Shown in pieces: positions 40,797 through 49,740 of a DNA stretch of 57,486 nt (position 1 is the first letter of the stretch; the number at the start of each line of letters is the position of its first letter). Source of the stretch: Flavobacteriales bacterium (GTDB lineage: Bacteria > Bacteroidota > Bacteroidia > Flavobacteriales_G > Salibacteraceae); NCBI GenBank assembly GCA_013204105.1, contig JABMOM010000007.1:1-57486 (forward strand), read 5' to 3'. The notes beneath the pieces were generated by a model, which made no database searches, was not told the origin of the DNA, and was given only the letters and a program-made list of their open reading frames with translations. A program made the translations under genes and the position numbers.

Positions 40797-40802
40797 TAGG
40801 AC

Positions 40803-42266
40803 ATGGCGAAAACAGCAATGTCAACTAGTAATCCAACTTTGAGTCAAACAACGGTACATTCTTTCGAAACACAGATCCGAAAGTTCGAGGTGGGCACCAA
40901 GTATGTGCGTCTGCTCCGGCCGGCAACGGTAGGGGGAGGGATCATACGCCTCACACCCAAGGAGCGAGCTGCAGCGGTAAAGCGCTATGATGAAGCGAGG
41001 GGTTTCGTGCCGATGAAGTTCGTGCCGGCCTCTGGCGCGGCTACCCGTATGTTCAAGGGAGTGCTCAAATGGATTGATAATCCCAAAACGCATCAGAAAG
41101 AAATTGATGTGTTTTTTGACCGCGCCGAAGAATTTATCTTTTTTGAGCAATGGCTTGAGGTTGCCAATAACGCTGATGTCGAGACCTATCAGGCGGGATT
41201 ATCTTCCAAGGTAAAATGGTTGCAATTATTGGTTTCAGAAGAGGGATTGGCTTACGCGAGCAAACCCAAGGGACTCTTGCCGTTTCACGCCTACCCGGAG
41301 GTGGCAACGCCGATTACAGAACATCTCAAGGAAGCCATGGAATATGCGATGTCCGATAACAAGGCCAGGCTTCATTTTACCGTGTCTCCAGAACACAGGG
41401 CATCGTTTGAAAAGGAGGTGGCAAACCTTCTTACGCAATCGCCTTTCAATGAAATAGAGTGGGAAATCGGGTTTTCACATCAGGACCCGGAGACGGATAC
41501 CGTAGCGGTGGATGAAAAGAACGCCTTGGTTGAAATCAAAGGAGAGGTGATAAAACGCCCGGGTGGACACGGAGCTTTGATCCACAACCTCAATGGTTTA
41601 GACGCCGATCTGATTTTTATCAAAAACATCGACAACGTCGCCCATGGCCGTATGTTAAAGGAGACTAGTGAACACAAGAAGGCAATTGCGGGAATTCTTT
41701 TAGAACTTCGGACCGACTTGCAACATCTGGATGGCGAGCTGGCAAAGGGTTTGATTGATGAAGTGCACATCAGAGAATTGAGGGATAAATGGAAGATCCG
41801 GATTCCGAAAGATTTTCAAAAATTAAAAGCTTATTTGAAGCGCCCAATCCGCGTCTGTGGAATGGTGAAAAATCAAGGAGAGCCGGGGGGTGGACCGTTT
41901 TACACGACGGATCGTTTTACAGGTGAAAGTTTGCAAGTTGTCGAACAGGCCCAAATCGATAATAAGGACAGCAGACAACGGCACATTTTGTCTAATTCCA
42001 CGCATTTCAATCCGGTTGATTTGGTGTGTTACGTCAAGGATTTAAAAGGTAATTCCATTGATTTGACCCAGTACGTTGATGACGACCTTTATTTTATTGC
42101 CAATAAAAGCCACCAAGGGCGAGACATCAAGGCCTTAGAGTGGCCTGGCCTTTGGAACGGCGGAATGGCTCACTGGGTAACGATTTTCGTTGAAGTCCCC
42201 ATCGAAACCTTCAACCCTGTGAAAGAGGTGGGTGATCTGCTTCGGCCTGCTCATCTTGCCGGCTAA
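40803..42266 (+). CDS. DUF4301 family protein
   Basis: A 487-residue cytoplasmic protein of the Bacteroidota family DUF4301. The N-terminal part has the conserved RGFVPMKFVPASGAATRMFK, a glycine-rich loop resembling sugar-nucleotidyltransferase loops. Later conserved blocks are PKGLLPFHAYP, LHFTVSPEHRASFE, RPGGHGALIHNLNGLDADLIFIKNIDNV and the C-terminal VCYVKDLKGNSIDLTQY. The order (SGxxTRM, then KPKxxLPFH, then GGHGxLI) resembles a UTP-glucose-1-phosphate-type transferase fold, but the reaction is not established. Single-gene unit with a perfect promoter. ATG 40818 is an alternative start given the promoter position. Confidence 0.88.
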   Translation: MAKTAMSTSNPTLSQTTVHSFETQIRKFEVGTKYVRLLRPATVGGGIIRLTPKERAAAVKRYDEARGFVPMKFVPASGAATRMFKGVLKWIDNPKTHQKEIDVFFDRAEEFIFFEQWLEVANNADVETYQAGLSSKVKWLQLLVSEEGLAYASKPKGLLPFHAYPEVATPITEHLKEAMEYAMSDNKARLHFTVSPEHRASFEKEVANLLTQSPFNEIEWEIGFSHQDPETDTVAVDEKNALVEIKGEVIKRPGGHGALIHNLNGLDADLIFIKNIDNVAHGRMLKETSEHKKAIAGILLELRTDLQHLDGELAKGLIDEVHIRELRDKWKIRIPKDFQKLKAYLKRPIRVCGMVKNQGEPGGGPFYTTDRFTGESLQVVEQAQIDNKDSRQRHILSNSTHFNPVDLVCYVKDLKGNSIDLTQYVDDDLYFIANKSHQGRDIKALEWPGLWNGGMAHWVTIFVEVPIETFNPVKEVGDLLRPAHLAG

Positions 42267-42392
42267 ATTTCCCGTTCACTATTGGCAACCAATTTCCTTT
42301 CTGACCGTCCACTACGTGGAGAAGGACATTATGTATTATTTTTACGTGCATTTTGCCTCCAAAAGACTGAACCTAAGAATTCGAAAGTTGTG

Positions 42393-42785
42393 ATGAAAAT
42401 GAAACAATCGTTGAAGTCGTTGATTGACGCTAAGGCCTTTGTGGTTTGCGTGATGCTCTTGACAGCACTGAACGTTCAAGCCCAGGAAGGGAAATATGAT
42501 TTTCCGACGGATCGGGCTGAGCTTCCGTACAATGTGTTGGAAATGGTCGATCTGATTCAAACGGCGTATGAAGCCCCCGTTGAGTCCAATGCCTATGTGC
42601 AGATGGTTGCAACTGCTGAAAGTTTTCCGGCGCTTGAATTGGGACAAACCTTGTCAAAAGGCCAGGTGAAGAAAGTTACCAAATGGGTAGAGTCCAATCC
42701 AGTGGTGATCGAGCGATTGTTGATCGCAAGGAAGAAGAATCACGACTTGTATTTTAATCCCGAAACCAAGGGATCGTCCAAATAG
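42393..42785 (+). CDS. Small secreted protein upstream of the T9SS type B pair
   Basis: A 130-residue protein with signal peptide (MKMKQSLKSLIDAKAFVVCV...LNVQAQ) that decides the start. The mature ~100 residues are helical, with the block QVKKVTKWVESNPVVIERLL near the end and a Lys/Ser tail. No family recognised. It is 6 nt before the first giant PKD protein. A second small secreted protein (49393-49725) ends the cluster and has a comparable block (VETWYWWASHHPVQVGEYIE), suggesting distant paralogy. Confidence 0.75.
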   Translation: MKMKQSLKSLIDAKAFVVCVMLLTALNVQAQEGKYDFPTDRAELPYNVLEMVDLIQTAYEAPVESNAYVQMVATAESFPALELGQTLSKGQVKKVTKWVESNPVVIERLLIARKKNHDLYFNPETKGSSK

Positions 42786-42791
42786 CATCAG

Positions 42792-45700
42792 ATGAACATG
42801 AAAAAATTTTACGATTCAACATTCGGACGAAGCTCGCTGCTTACCTCTCTGACGGTCTTGGCGTTGATGTTTCTGATCCTTGCAGGTGACCTTGCGGCCC
42901 AGGTACAGTTTGGTCCTGGTTCTCAGAGTGCATCTTACACAGACGTTAGGGTGCGAGGATATTATTTCACGGCTCCGACCAATTTCAACCTTTGCCAAGT
43001 CTACGTAGACAATGCCATGAACAGCAATCTATGGCATGTCGAGGTGGTGAAATTCACCAATGGTGCGCCGCCTGCTTGGGCAGGAACAACGAATACATTC
43101 ACCTCCCTATTCTATGCGGATAGTGTTTCAGGTACTACACCTCTCACGTGCAGTATTCCGATTACGAGTGGTGATATCATTGGCATTTATGGTTCCAGAA
43201 GTGGTACAGGGAACAACATGGCCAACAGCTACGATGGAACCCAACCCACGACTAACATTCTAGGAAATACGGTGACCCTGTATCGCAGTGGTATGCAGTT
43301 TCCCCTGAACAACCAGCAGATGCACGACATCTGGTCAGAGGTCAATGCGAATACCGGAAGAATTTTCGGATTTCATTCTTGTTGCCCTACCCCTCCGGCT
43401 CCTCAAGGGCCTATTTCTGGCGATACCTTGCTCTGTCAAGGAGATACCGTAACATTTAGCATTCCTTGGGACAGCCTTGCGGTAACCTATGTATGGACGG
43501 TTCCGGCCGGTGATACCATCGTTTCCGGACAGGGTGACTCGCTGCTTGTGGTTGCCATTGGTGCCAACTCATTGGGAGGACAGATTTGCGTTGCAATGAC
43601 GGATACTTGTATCACAGGGCCCGATACCTGCATTACGTATTCGATCGATCAGCCTCAAACGCCAGGAAACATTTCTGGTGCCGTTCAAGTTTGCGCAAAC
43701 AACAGTGCGTGGTATTCGATTCCTTCGAATCCAAATGTCATCAGTTATACATGGTACCTGCCGGCTGGAGGCACCTTCCTCTCTACCCAAGACAGTAATG
43801 CTGTCGAGGTGTTGTTCGGTGGAAGCTCCGGCAATGTTTGTGTTTCGGTAACGGACAGCTGTGCTACCAGCGATACGATATGCACTTATGTGAACGTAGC
43901 GGCATCGCCTTCTCTTGCTAATGCAGGACCCGATAAAGCGATTTGTACGGGACACTTAGCCCAACTTTCTGCGGTTTCACCGGCGGTTGGAGCGGGTAAT
44001 TGGACGGTAGTAACCTCTCCAGGGCCAGGGATCATATCGGACACTACAGATAATGCGGCTACTTATTGGACAAACACGCCTGGTCAACACGTATTGATGT
44101 GGACTACTTCATCTGCAGGATGCCCAAGCACTTCTGATCAGATGGTAATCAACGTGAATATTACCCCAACAGCAAACTTCTCTACGCAAAATGTTTGCGA
44201 AGGAGCACCGGTCGGATTCCAAGATCAAAGTACAGGCAATGGGGCTACGATTACCTCTTGGCTGTGGGACATGAATGGCAACGGCGTGGATAATCACATT
44301 ACCCAGAACCCAATCCATAACTACACCAACTCTGGCGTGTACAACGTGCGACTGATCGTCAATGCTCAAGGTTGTTCTGACACGCTATACAAGGACGTAT
44401 TTGTGAATCCTCGTCCAGACTTAGATATTACGGTAGAGGATAAGTGCTACGAGAAGGCTGTCGAATTTGACAATAATTCCACCATTTCTATGGGGGCGAT
44501 CGATTCGGTCTTTTGGAACTTTGGCGATGGAACCGGTCTGCAAGCGAGTGGACTTCCCTTCTTGAACAATGAACCGGTTTACTTCTATGGAGCACCGGGG
44601 GTTTATAACGTGTCCTTCATGGCGCAATCGGACAGTGGGTGCACCAGTTCGGATCAATTGACGGTAGAGGTGTTCCACCTTCCCGTAGCCAGTTTCGAGG
44701 CTTTGAACTCATGCCAGTTCCAAACCGCAGAATTCAACGACTTGAGCACCATCGTAGGTGCAGACATCGATCGATGGGCTTGGGACTTTGGCGATGGCAC
44801 GGATTCGGCCTTCACTCAAGATGTTATGCACGACTACCAAATCAATGGCTTTGTGCCGGTCTCACTCCGCATTTGGACAGACGAAGGCTGTTATGACGAC
44901 ACCATCGTTCAAGTGGAAATCTTCCCGACACCAGTGACGGAATTCAATTTCTCGAACCGTGTTTGTTTGGGAGAAGCGCTCGAATTGGAACAGCAGACGA
45001 CCATAGCTTATGGTTCAGTAAATGACTTTACTTGGCTGGTGGCTGATTCATTTGAATACATTGGCCCTACCGCGACCCATTTGTTTGATGAGGTCGGTTG
45101 GTATACCGTATCGTTGACATCTGAGTCCAACGAGGGATGTAAGAGTACCATTGAAAAAGAAGTTCCAGTCTACGAGGTGCCTGAAGCGGATTTCACTTTC
45201 ATCAGCCAGTGTAAGGACATCGAGGTATCCTTCAGGGATAGCTCAAGCTTCAGCGATGGTGCCTTGGCAAAGTTCACTTGGGATTTTGATGATGGTAGTG
45301 ACCTTTCAAACCTTCAGTATCCTAAGCATGCCTTCGATACGCACGGAGTGTACGATGTGCAATTGAAGGTTGAATCCTACAAAGGTTGTGTGGACTCTAT
45401 TGTTTATCCAGTAAACATCTTCGAGCGGGTAACGCCTCGCTTCCGAGTTTCTCCGGATAGTGGATGTTCTCCGCTGTACGTCGAGTTCATCGATAGCACC
45501 CAGTCATTTACGGACGCTGATCTTCGCTATGTGTGGATGTATGACGAGGAAGTGATGCGTGAGGATACGGCTTATTACACCTACGTTAACGTTACGGGTA
45601 AGGCGAAGAGCTACGACGTCACGCTGATGATCTATTCGAATGAAGGCTGCGTTAGTCATTACACATTTGACAGTGCGGTGACCGTATTGCCGCAGCCAGT

Positions 45701-46229
45701 GGCTGATTTCTCGAATGATCCAGACATTGCAAGATTGACCACGGCGGATCCCTTGGTTCAATTCAAGAACCTTTCTCAGCAGGCCAATTGGTACGTGTGG
45801 ACCTTCGGGGACGGCGCAAGATCCAATGAACACAATCCGGCACACGAGTACCGTGAGCAGGGTGAATATGAAATCATGCTTGCTGCGCGAAACGTGTATC
45901 AGTGTACAGATACCCTTCGAAAGATGGCATTCGTGAACCACGCGAACATTCCTTTCATTCCAAGCGCATTCACCCCGAATGGCGATGGACAAAACGAGGT
46001 GTTCTTCGTAGAAGGACTGCAGGACATTTCAAAGTTTGAGATGTACATCTATGATCGATGGGGAAATCAGGTTTATTTCGATGAAGGCTTGGATGCCTCA
46101 TGGGCAGGAAGAAATTCTCAAAATAAACTCGTGCAGCAGGGAACCTATGCCTACAGGATCGTCTATACCTATAACAATGGGGAAGACTTTGAGCTCTTCG
46201 GAAACGTAACGGTAATTGGAATTGAATAA
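42792..46229 (+). CDS. Giant PKD-repeat surface protein, T9SS type B sorting domain
   Basis: A 1145-residue secreted protein. An N-terminal hydrophobic signal (LLTSLTVLALMFLILAGDLAAQ) leads to a domain of ~170 residues (GPGSQSASYTDVRVRGYYF...). Two or three Ig-like domains with cysteines and about seven PKD domains follow, each with the WDFGDG-type core (WNFGDGTGLQ, WAWDFGDGTDSA, FTWDFDDGSDL, WYVWTFGDGARS). The last ~90 residues (IPFIPSAFTPNGDGQNEVFF...YDRWGNQVYFDEG...FGNVTVIGIE) are the gliding-motility-associated T9SS type B domain. It is thus carried by type IX secretion and probably acts as an adhesin or filament. A sister gene follows directly. Confidence 0.92.
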   Translation: MNMKKFYDSTFGRSSLLTSLTVLALMFLILAGDLAAQVQFGPGSQSASYTDVRVRGYYFTAPTNFNLCQVYVDNAMNSNLWHVEVVKFTNGAPPAWAGTTNTFTSLFYADSVSGTTPLTCSIPITSGDIIGIYGSRSGTGNNMANSYDGTQPTTNILGNTVTLYRSGMQFPLNNQQMHDIWSEVNANTGRIFGFHSCCPTPPAPQGPISGDTLLCQGDTVTFSIPWDSLAVTYVWTVPAGDTIVSGQGDSLLVVAIGANSLGGQICVAMTDTCITGPDTCITYSIDQPQTPGNISGAVQVCANNSAWYSIPSNPNVISYTWYLPAGGTFLSTQDSNAVEVLFGGSSGNVCVSVTDSCATSDTICTYVNVAASPSLANAGPDKAICTGHLAQLSAVSPAVGAGNWTVVTSPGPGIISDTTDNAATYWTNTPGQHVLMWTTSSAGCPSTSDQMVINVNITPTANFSTQNVCEGAPVGFQDQSTGNGATITSWLWDMNGNGVDNHITQNPIHNYTNSGVYNVRLIVNAQGCSDTLYKDVFVNPRPDLDITVEDKCYEKAVEFDNNSTISMGAIDSVFWNFGDGTGLQASGLPFLNNEPVYFYGAPGVYNVSFMAQSDSGCTSSDQLTVEVFHLPVASFEALNSCQFQTAEFNDLSTIVGADIDRWAWDFGDGTDSAFTQDVMHDYQINGFVPVSLRIWTDEGCYDDTIVQVEIFPTPVTEFNFSNRVCLGEALELEQQTTIAYGSVNDFTWLVADSFEYIGPTATHLFDEVGWYTVSLTSESNEGCKSTIEKEVPVYEVPEADFTFISQCKDIEVSFRDSSSFSDGALAKFTWDFDDGSDLSNLQYPKHAFDTHGVYDVQLKVESYKGCVDSIVYPVNIFERVTPRFRVSPDSGCSPLYVEFIDSTQSFTDADLRYVWMYDEEVMREDTAYYTYVNVTGKAKSYDVTLMIYSNEGCVSHYTFDSAVTVLPQPVADFSNDPDIARLTTADPLVQFKNLSQQANWYVWTFGDGARSNEHNPAHEYREQGEYEIMLAARNVYQCTDTLRKMAFVNHANIPFIPSAFTPNGDGQNEVFFVEGLQDISKFEMYIYDRWGNQVYFDEGLDASWAGRNSQNKLVQQGTYAYRIVYTYNNGEDFELFGNVTVIGIE

Positions 46230-46230
46230 G

Positions 46231-49200
46231 ATGATGAAGAAATTGTTTCTACATATAACGGTGTTGGTGTTTCTTCTGATCGGGCTTTCGTCCATGGAGG
46301 CTCAAGCACAGTGCGGCCCGTTCAATTCGACGATGACGAACAACAATGCCCAAGACGGCAATATGTTCCACATCATTGCGATCAATCCAATCCGCATCGA
46401 TTCCTTTTGGTGCAACTTTTATTCGGGCACCGTTGAGGAAGTGGAGATCTGGTACCGCGAAGGCGGTTTCGTTGGCTTTCAGAATGCATCTACGGGTTGG
46501 ACCAAGATCGATAGCGTTACAAGCCTTACATCTGCTGGCCCTGGAAGCTACACGCACGTTCCGATTTTTGTGGATATAGACATTCAGCCGGGTTGTACGA
46601 TCTCCTTTTACGTGACGCGCGCCTGGCTGGCGAATTCTGCGCCTTACATGAACTATACGAATGGTCCTTTTGGCTCAACGGCTGGACAGACCTATTCTTC
46701 TAACGCAGACCTCTCGCTTTCCTATGCTTACGGCAAGGATTACCCATTTGGCGCTACCTTCAATCCACGTATTTGGAATGGAAGGGTACTCTATTCGTGC
46801 ATACCTGCTAGCGTTCCAAGTGCGACTTATACGAACATTCCGACGGCATCTTGCTCTGGTGACACCTTGTGTTACTCCTTCATTCCTGGAAGTGGAATGG
46901 CGCCTGGTGCTTGGTCATGGAACGGCGGCCAGTCGGGAACCATCGTATCTGCTAACAACGACAGCTCCGAGGTGTGTATGACCTTTGACGGTACTGTAGT
47001 CTTTGATACGGTTTGCTTGACGCTTGAGGGAGGATGTGAGAACGTGGATACTTGTTTTCCAATCACGATCAATCCACCGATATCGGATGCAGGAAATGAT
47101 ACTTCAATATGTTCTACTACGTATACCCTGGATGGAAACGCCGCGGCCGGATTCTGGTCGGTGATGGGCGGTGCGGGAACATTTGCCGACCCGACGGTCT
47201 ATAATACTACTGTAAGTGGTCTCGCGCCGGGTGTGAACACGATGCGATGGTCGGTCGCAAATGCAGGATGTGACACCATCTTCGATGAGGTCAATGTAAC
47301 GGTCAAGCCGATTCCTGTTGCGCAGTATATAGCATACAACGGCTGCGTGGACGGCCCCATAAACTTTACAGACGATTCCTATGCACTCAATGGGAATATC
47401 ATTTCATGGGATTGGGATGTAGACGGCGATGGCTCGGTAGATTATACCACCAATAGTTTCAATCATTCCTATGCAACGGCAGGCACCTACTTGGTCCGAT
47501 TGATCGTAACCGCGAACGGTGGCTGTCAGGACACCCTGATCAAGCCGATCGTTGCTTCACCGAATCCGCAAGTGAATTTTAGTTACGCGCCGGAATGCGA
47601 AGGCAATGCAATGTCCTTTACAGACCTTACAACAATCTCCTCCGGAAACTTGGATCAATGGCTCTGGCAATGGGGCGATGGAAGTAATCCGAGTGGAGCG
47701 CAGAGTCCAGCCCACGTATATCTCGCAGACGGTTGGTATATCGTCACCTTAACCGTTACCAGCGATTCGGGCTGTTCGATTTCATATACGGATAGTGTGG
47801 AGGTTTTCTCCATACCAGATGTGGATTTCCTTTCACCGGAGGTGTGTAGTAACGATACCGTATTCTACAACGATTCTTCGATCTCTACACAAGGAGTAAT
47901 CAATTATTGGGAGTGGGATTTCGGCGATGGATGGCCGGTAGATTATAATCAGCATACGGCGCATATGTACGCTACACACGGAACCTATAATATTCGATTG
48001 ACCGTAGCCACGGATAAAGGATGTACGAACACTGTAGTGAAGCCTCAGCGTTCATTCCCAGTTCCAGTTCCGGACTTCATTCAAGAGGGGCAATGCGAGC
48101 GTCAGCGCGTGTTGTTCAAGGACGATTCTCAATTAGATCCAATGTTTGGATCCGTGATGACCTCATGGCACTGGGATTTCGGAGACAGTACAGATGCGAG
48201 CAACGAGCAAGTCGGTCACTTCTATCAGGATCCTGGTTACTATACGCTATCCTTAACGCCTTACACCAATTATGGCTGTAACCGAACCGAAGGATTTGAG
48301 ATTTTGATGCGTCCTAAACCGGAAGGAAAGATCTTGATTCTGGACGATAAGGTATGTGCTGGCAATGAGATCCACTACCGAGATGAGACCTACTTTGATT
48401 ATGAATTTGATTCAGTGGGTGTAGTATCGTGGAACTGGGTCTTTGGCGATGGCAATAGCTCTCTAAAGACGGATCCTTCCAACATCTTCTTGAAAGGGGG
48501 TGATTACAACACACTTCTTATAGTAGAGACAGGATACGGCTGCATCGATTCAACCTACAGAACTACCATCGTACATCACAATCCAGTGGCAGATTTCCGC
48601 ATTGATTCTGCAGAGGGATGTTCTCCGCATTGCGTCACATTCATTGATGAGTCTAGGCTTGCCTCAGGTGAAGACCTGTTGTACAAGTGGGAGTTTGGCG
48701 ATGAAGAGTACAATTTTGAAGACGTCAATCCAACCTATTGTTATCGCGTCGAAGATGGCATTGGCAAAGAACTGTTCAGGGTACAGTTGGATGTGACCAG
48801 TCCGTTTGGTTGTGTGGATTCATTCTCACATCCTGAGCGAGTGGTCATTCACGCAAATCCCATCTCTGATTTTGAGTTGAGTGAGACTTCCATCAGTTTG
48901 TTGGAGCCGGTAGTCTTCATCGACAACTATTCGGTTGGCGCTGATTATTGGCTGTGGGATTTTGGCGATTCAACTACCAATTCATTCCCGAATCCGAACA
49001 AGCACGAATACAACGAGCCAGGTCTTTACATCATAGGTCTGACCACAAGAACTGAATACGGCTGCATTGATTACTTGGAAAAGCGTCTCGACGTAGAACG
49101 TCACCAAACCTTGTACATTCCGACGAGTTTCACACCAAATGGTGATGGTAAGAATGACTTCTTCCAGATTTTCGGTGAGGACTTGGAGTACGTCAAGGTG

Positions 49201-49386
49201 TTTGTCTATGACCGTTGGGGTAAGGAGATCTTCCACGGAGAAGGCGAGAACGCCCAGTGGGATGGAAAGATCAACGGTACGAACCTGCCGATCGGATCCT
49301 ACGCATTCCTTGTTGAATACAAGCAAGTGAATCGGATCAAGCAACTGGTGCGCGGTAATGTCATCATATCTAGAAACGATAAGTAA
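46231..49386 (+). CDS. Second giant PKD-repeat surface protein, T9SS type B sorting domain
   Basis: A 1051-residue sister of the previous protein: signal peptide MMKKLFLHITVLVFLLIGLS, a different ~190-residue N-terminal domain (CGPFNSTMTNNNAQDGNMFH...), an Ig-like region, about seven PKD domains (WDWDVDGDG, WLWQWGDGSN, EWDFGDGWPVD, HWDFGDSTDAS, NWVFGDGNSS, YWLWDFGDSTT) and a C-terminal type B sorting domain (LYIPTSFTPNGDGKNDFFQI...YDRWGKEIFHGEG). ATG 46231 is preferred: the frame's earlier TTG start lies inside the upstream gene. Intergenic distance is 1 nt, so translation is coupled. Confidence 0.92.
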   Translation: MMKKLFLHITVLVFLLIGLSSMEAQAQCGPFNSTMTNNNAQDGNMFHIIAINPIRIDSFWCNFYSGTVEEVEIWYREGGFVGFQNASTGWTKIDSVTSLTSAGPGSYTHVPIFVDIDIQPGCTISFYVTRAWLANSAPYMNYTNGPFGSTAGQTYSSNADLSLSYAYGKDYPFGATFNPRIWNGRVLYSCIPASVPSATYTNIPTASCSGDTLCYSFIPGSGMAPGAWSWNGGQSGTIVSANNDSSEVCMTFDGTVVFDTVCLTLEGGCENVDTCFPITINPPISDAGNDTSICSTTYTLDGNAAAGFWSVMGGAGTFADPTVYNTTVSGLAPGVNTMRWSVANAGCDTIFDEVNVTVKPIPVAQYIAYNGCVDGPINFTDDSYALNGNIISWDWDVDGDGSVDYTTNSFNHSYATAGTYLVRLIVTANGGCQDTLIKPIVASPNPQVNFSYAPECEGNAMSFTDLTTISSGNLDQWLWQWGDGSNPSGAQSPAHVYLADGWYIVTLTVTSDSGCSISYTDSVEVFSIPDVDFLSPEVCSNDTVFYNDSSISTQGVINYWEWDFGDGWPVDYNQHTAHMYATHGTYNIRLTVATDKGCTNTVVKPQRSFPVPVPDFIQEGQCERQRVLFKDDSQLDPMFGSVMTSWHWDFGDSTDASNEQVGHFYQDPGYYTLSLTPYTNYGCNRTEGFEILMRPKPEGKILILDDKVCAGNEIHYRDETYFDYEFDSVGVVSWNWVFGDGNSSLKTDPSNIFLKGGDYNTLLIVETGYGCIDSTYRTTIVHHNPVADFRIDSAEGCSPHCVTFIDESRLASGEDLLYKWEFGDEEYNFEDVNPTYCYRVEDGIGKELFRVQLDVTSPFGCVDSFSHPERVVIHANPISDFELSETSISLLEPVVFIDNYSVGADYWLWDFGDSTTNSFPNPNKHEYNEPGLYIIGLTTRTEYGCIDYLEKRLDVERHQTLYIPTSFTPNGDGKNDFFQIFGEDLEYVKVFVYDRWGKEIFHGEGENAQWDGKINGTNLPIGSYAFLVEYKQVNRIKQLVRGNVIISRNDK

Positions 49387-49392
49387 GTAAAG

Positions 49393-49725
49393 ATGAAAGC
49401 TCTCTTCACAAAGTACTCGGTCCTCTTCGTAATGGCTACCCTCTTTTCGCTAGGTGCTGCGGCTCAGCAGTCAACGCCGGCAGATTCTGAATTGGGAAAT
49501 GCCTATGACCTCTATGAAGTGACCCAAGAGTGGAATGCGTGGTTTAAACAACCGACTCCAGCCACTGCTTTCATTGGTGAGTTCATGCAAGAATTTGACG
49601 TCCCCCAAAGTGGTCAGGACGGCCTTAATCGAGTGGAAACTTGGTACTGGTGGGCTTCACATCACCCCGTTCAGGTAGGAGAATACATAGAACGGAGAGA
49701 CAGCCAAACGGAAGTGCCTGAATAG
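49393..49725 (+). CDS. Small secreted protein closing the T9SS type B cluster
   Basis: A 110-residue protein with signal peptide MKALFTKYSVLFVMATLFSL...AAAQ. The mature part is helical and rich in Trp, Gln and Glu, with VETWYWWASHHPVQVGEYIE near the C-terminus. It starts 6 nt after the second giant protein and ends at a possible terminator. Like the small protein at the start of the cluster it has an A-[FY]-[IV] block, an F..P turn and a W...S..P-V motif, so both may be small partners of the giant proteins (inference). Confidence 0.72.
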   Translation: MKALFTKYSVLFVMATLFSLGAAAQQSTPADSELGNAYDLYEVTQEWNAWFKQPTPATAFIGEFMQEFDVPQSGQDGLNRVETWYWWASHHPVQVGEYIERRDSQTEVPE

Positions 49726-49738
49726 GCGAAACACTTCC
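49710..49738. terminator. Possible hairpin terminator at the end of the T9SS type B cluster
   Basis: GGAAGTG (49710-49716) and CACTTCC (49732-49738) form a 7-bp stem; inner CCT/AGG can extend it. There is no good T-run on either strand, so it may be weak or may protect mRNA 3' ends of the convergent genes. Confidence 0.35.
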
Positions 49739-49740
49739 GA

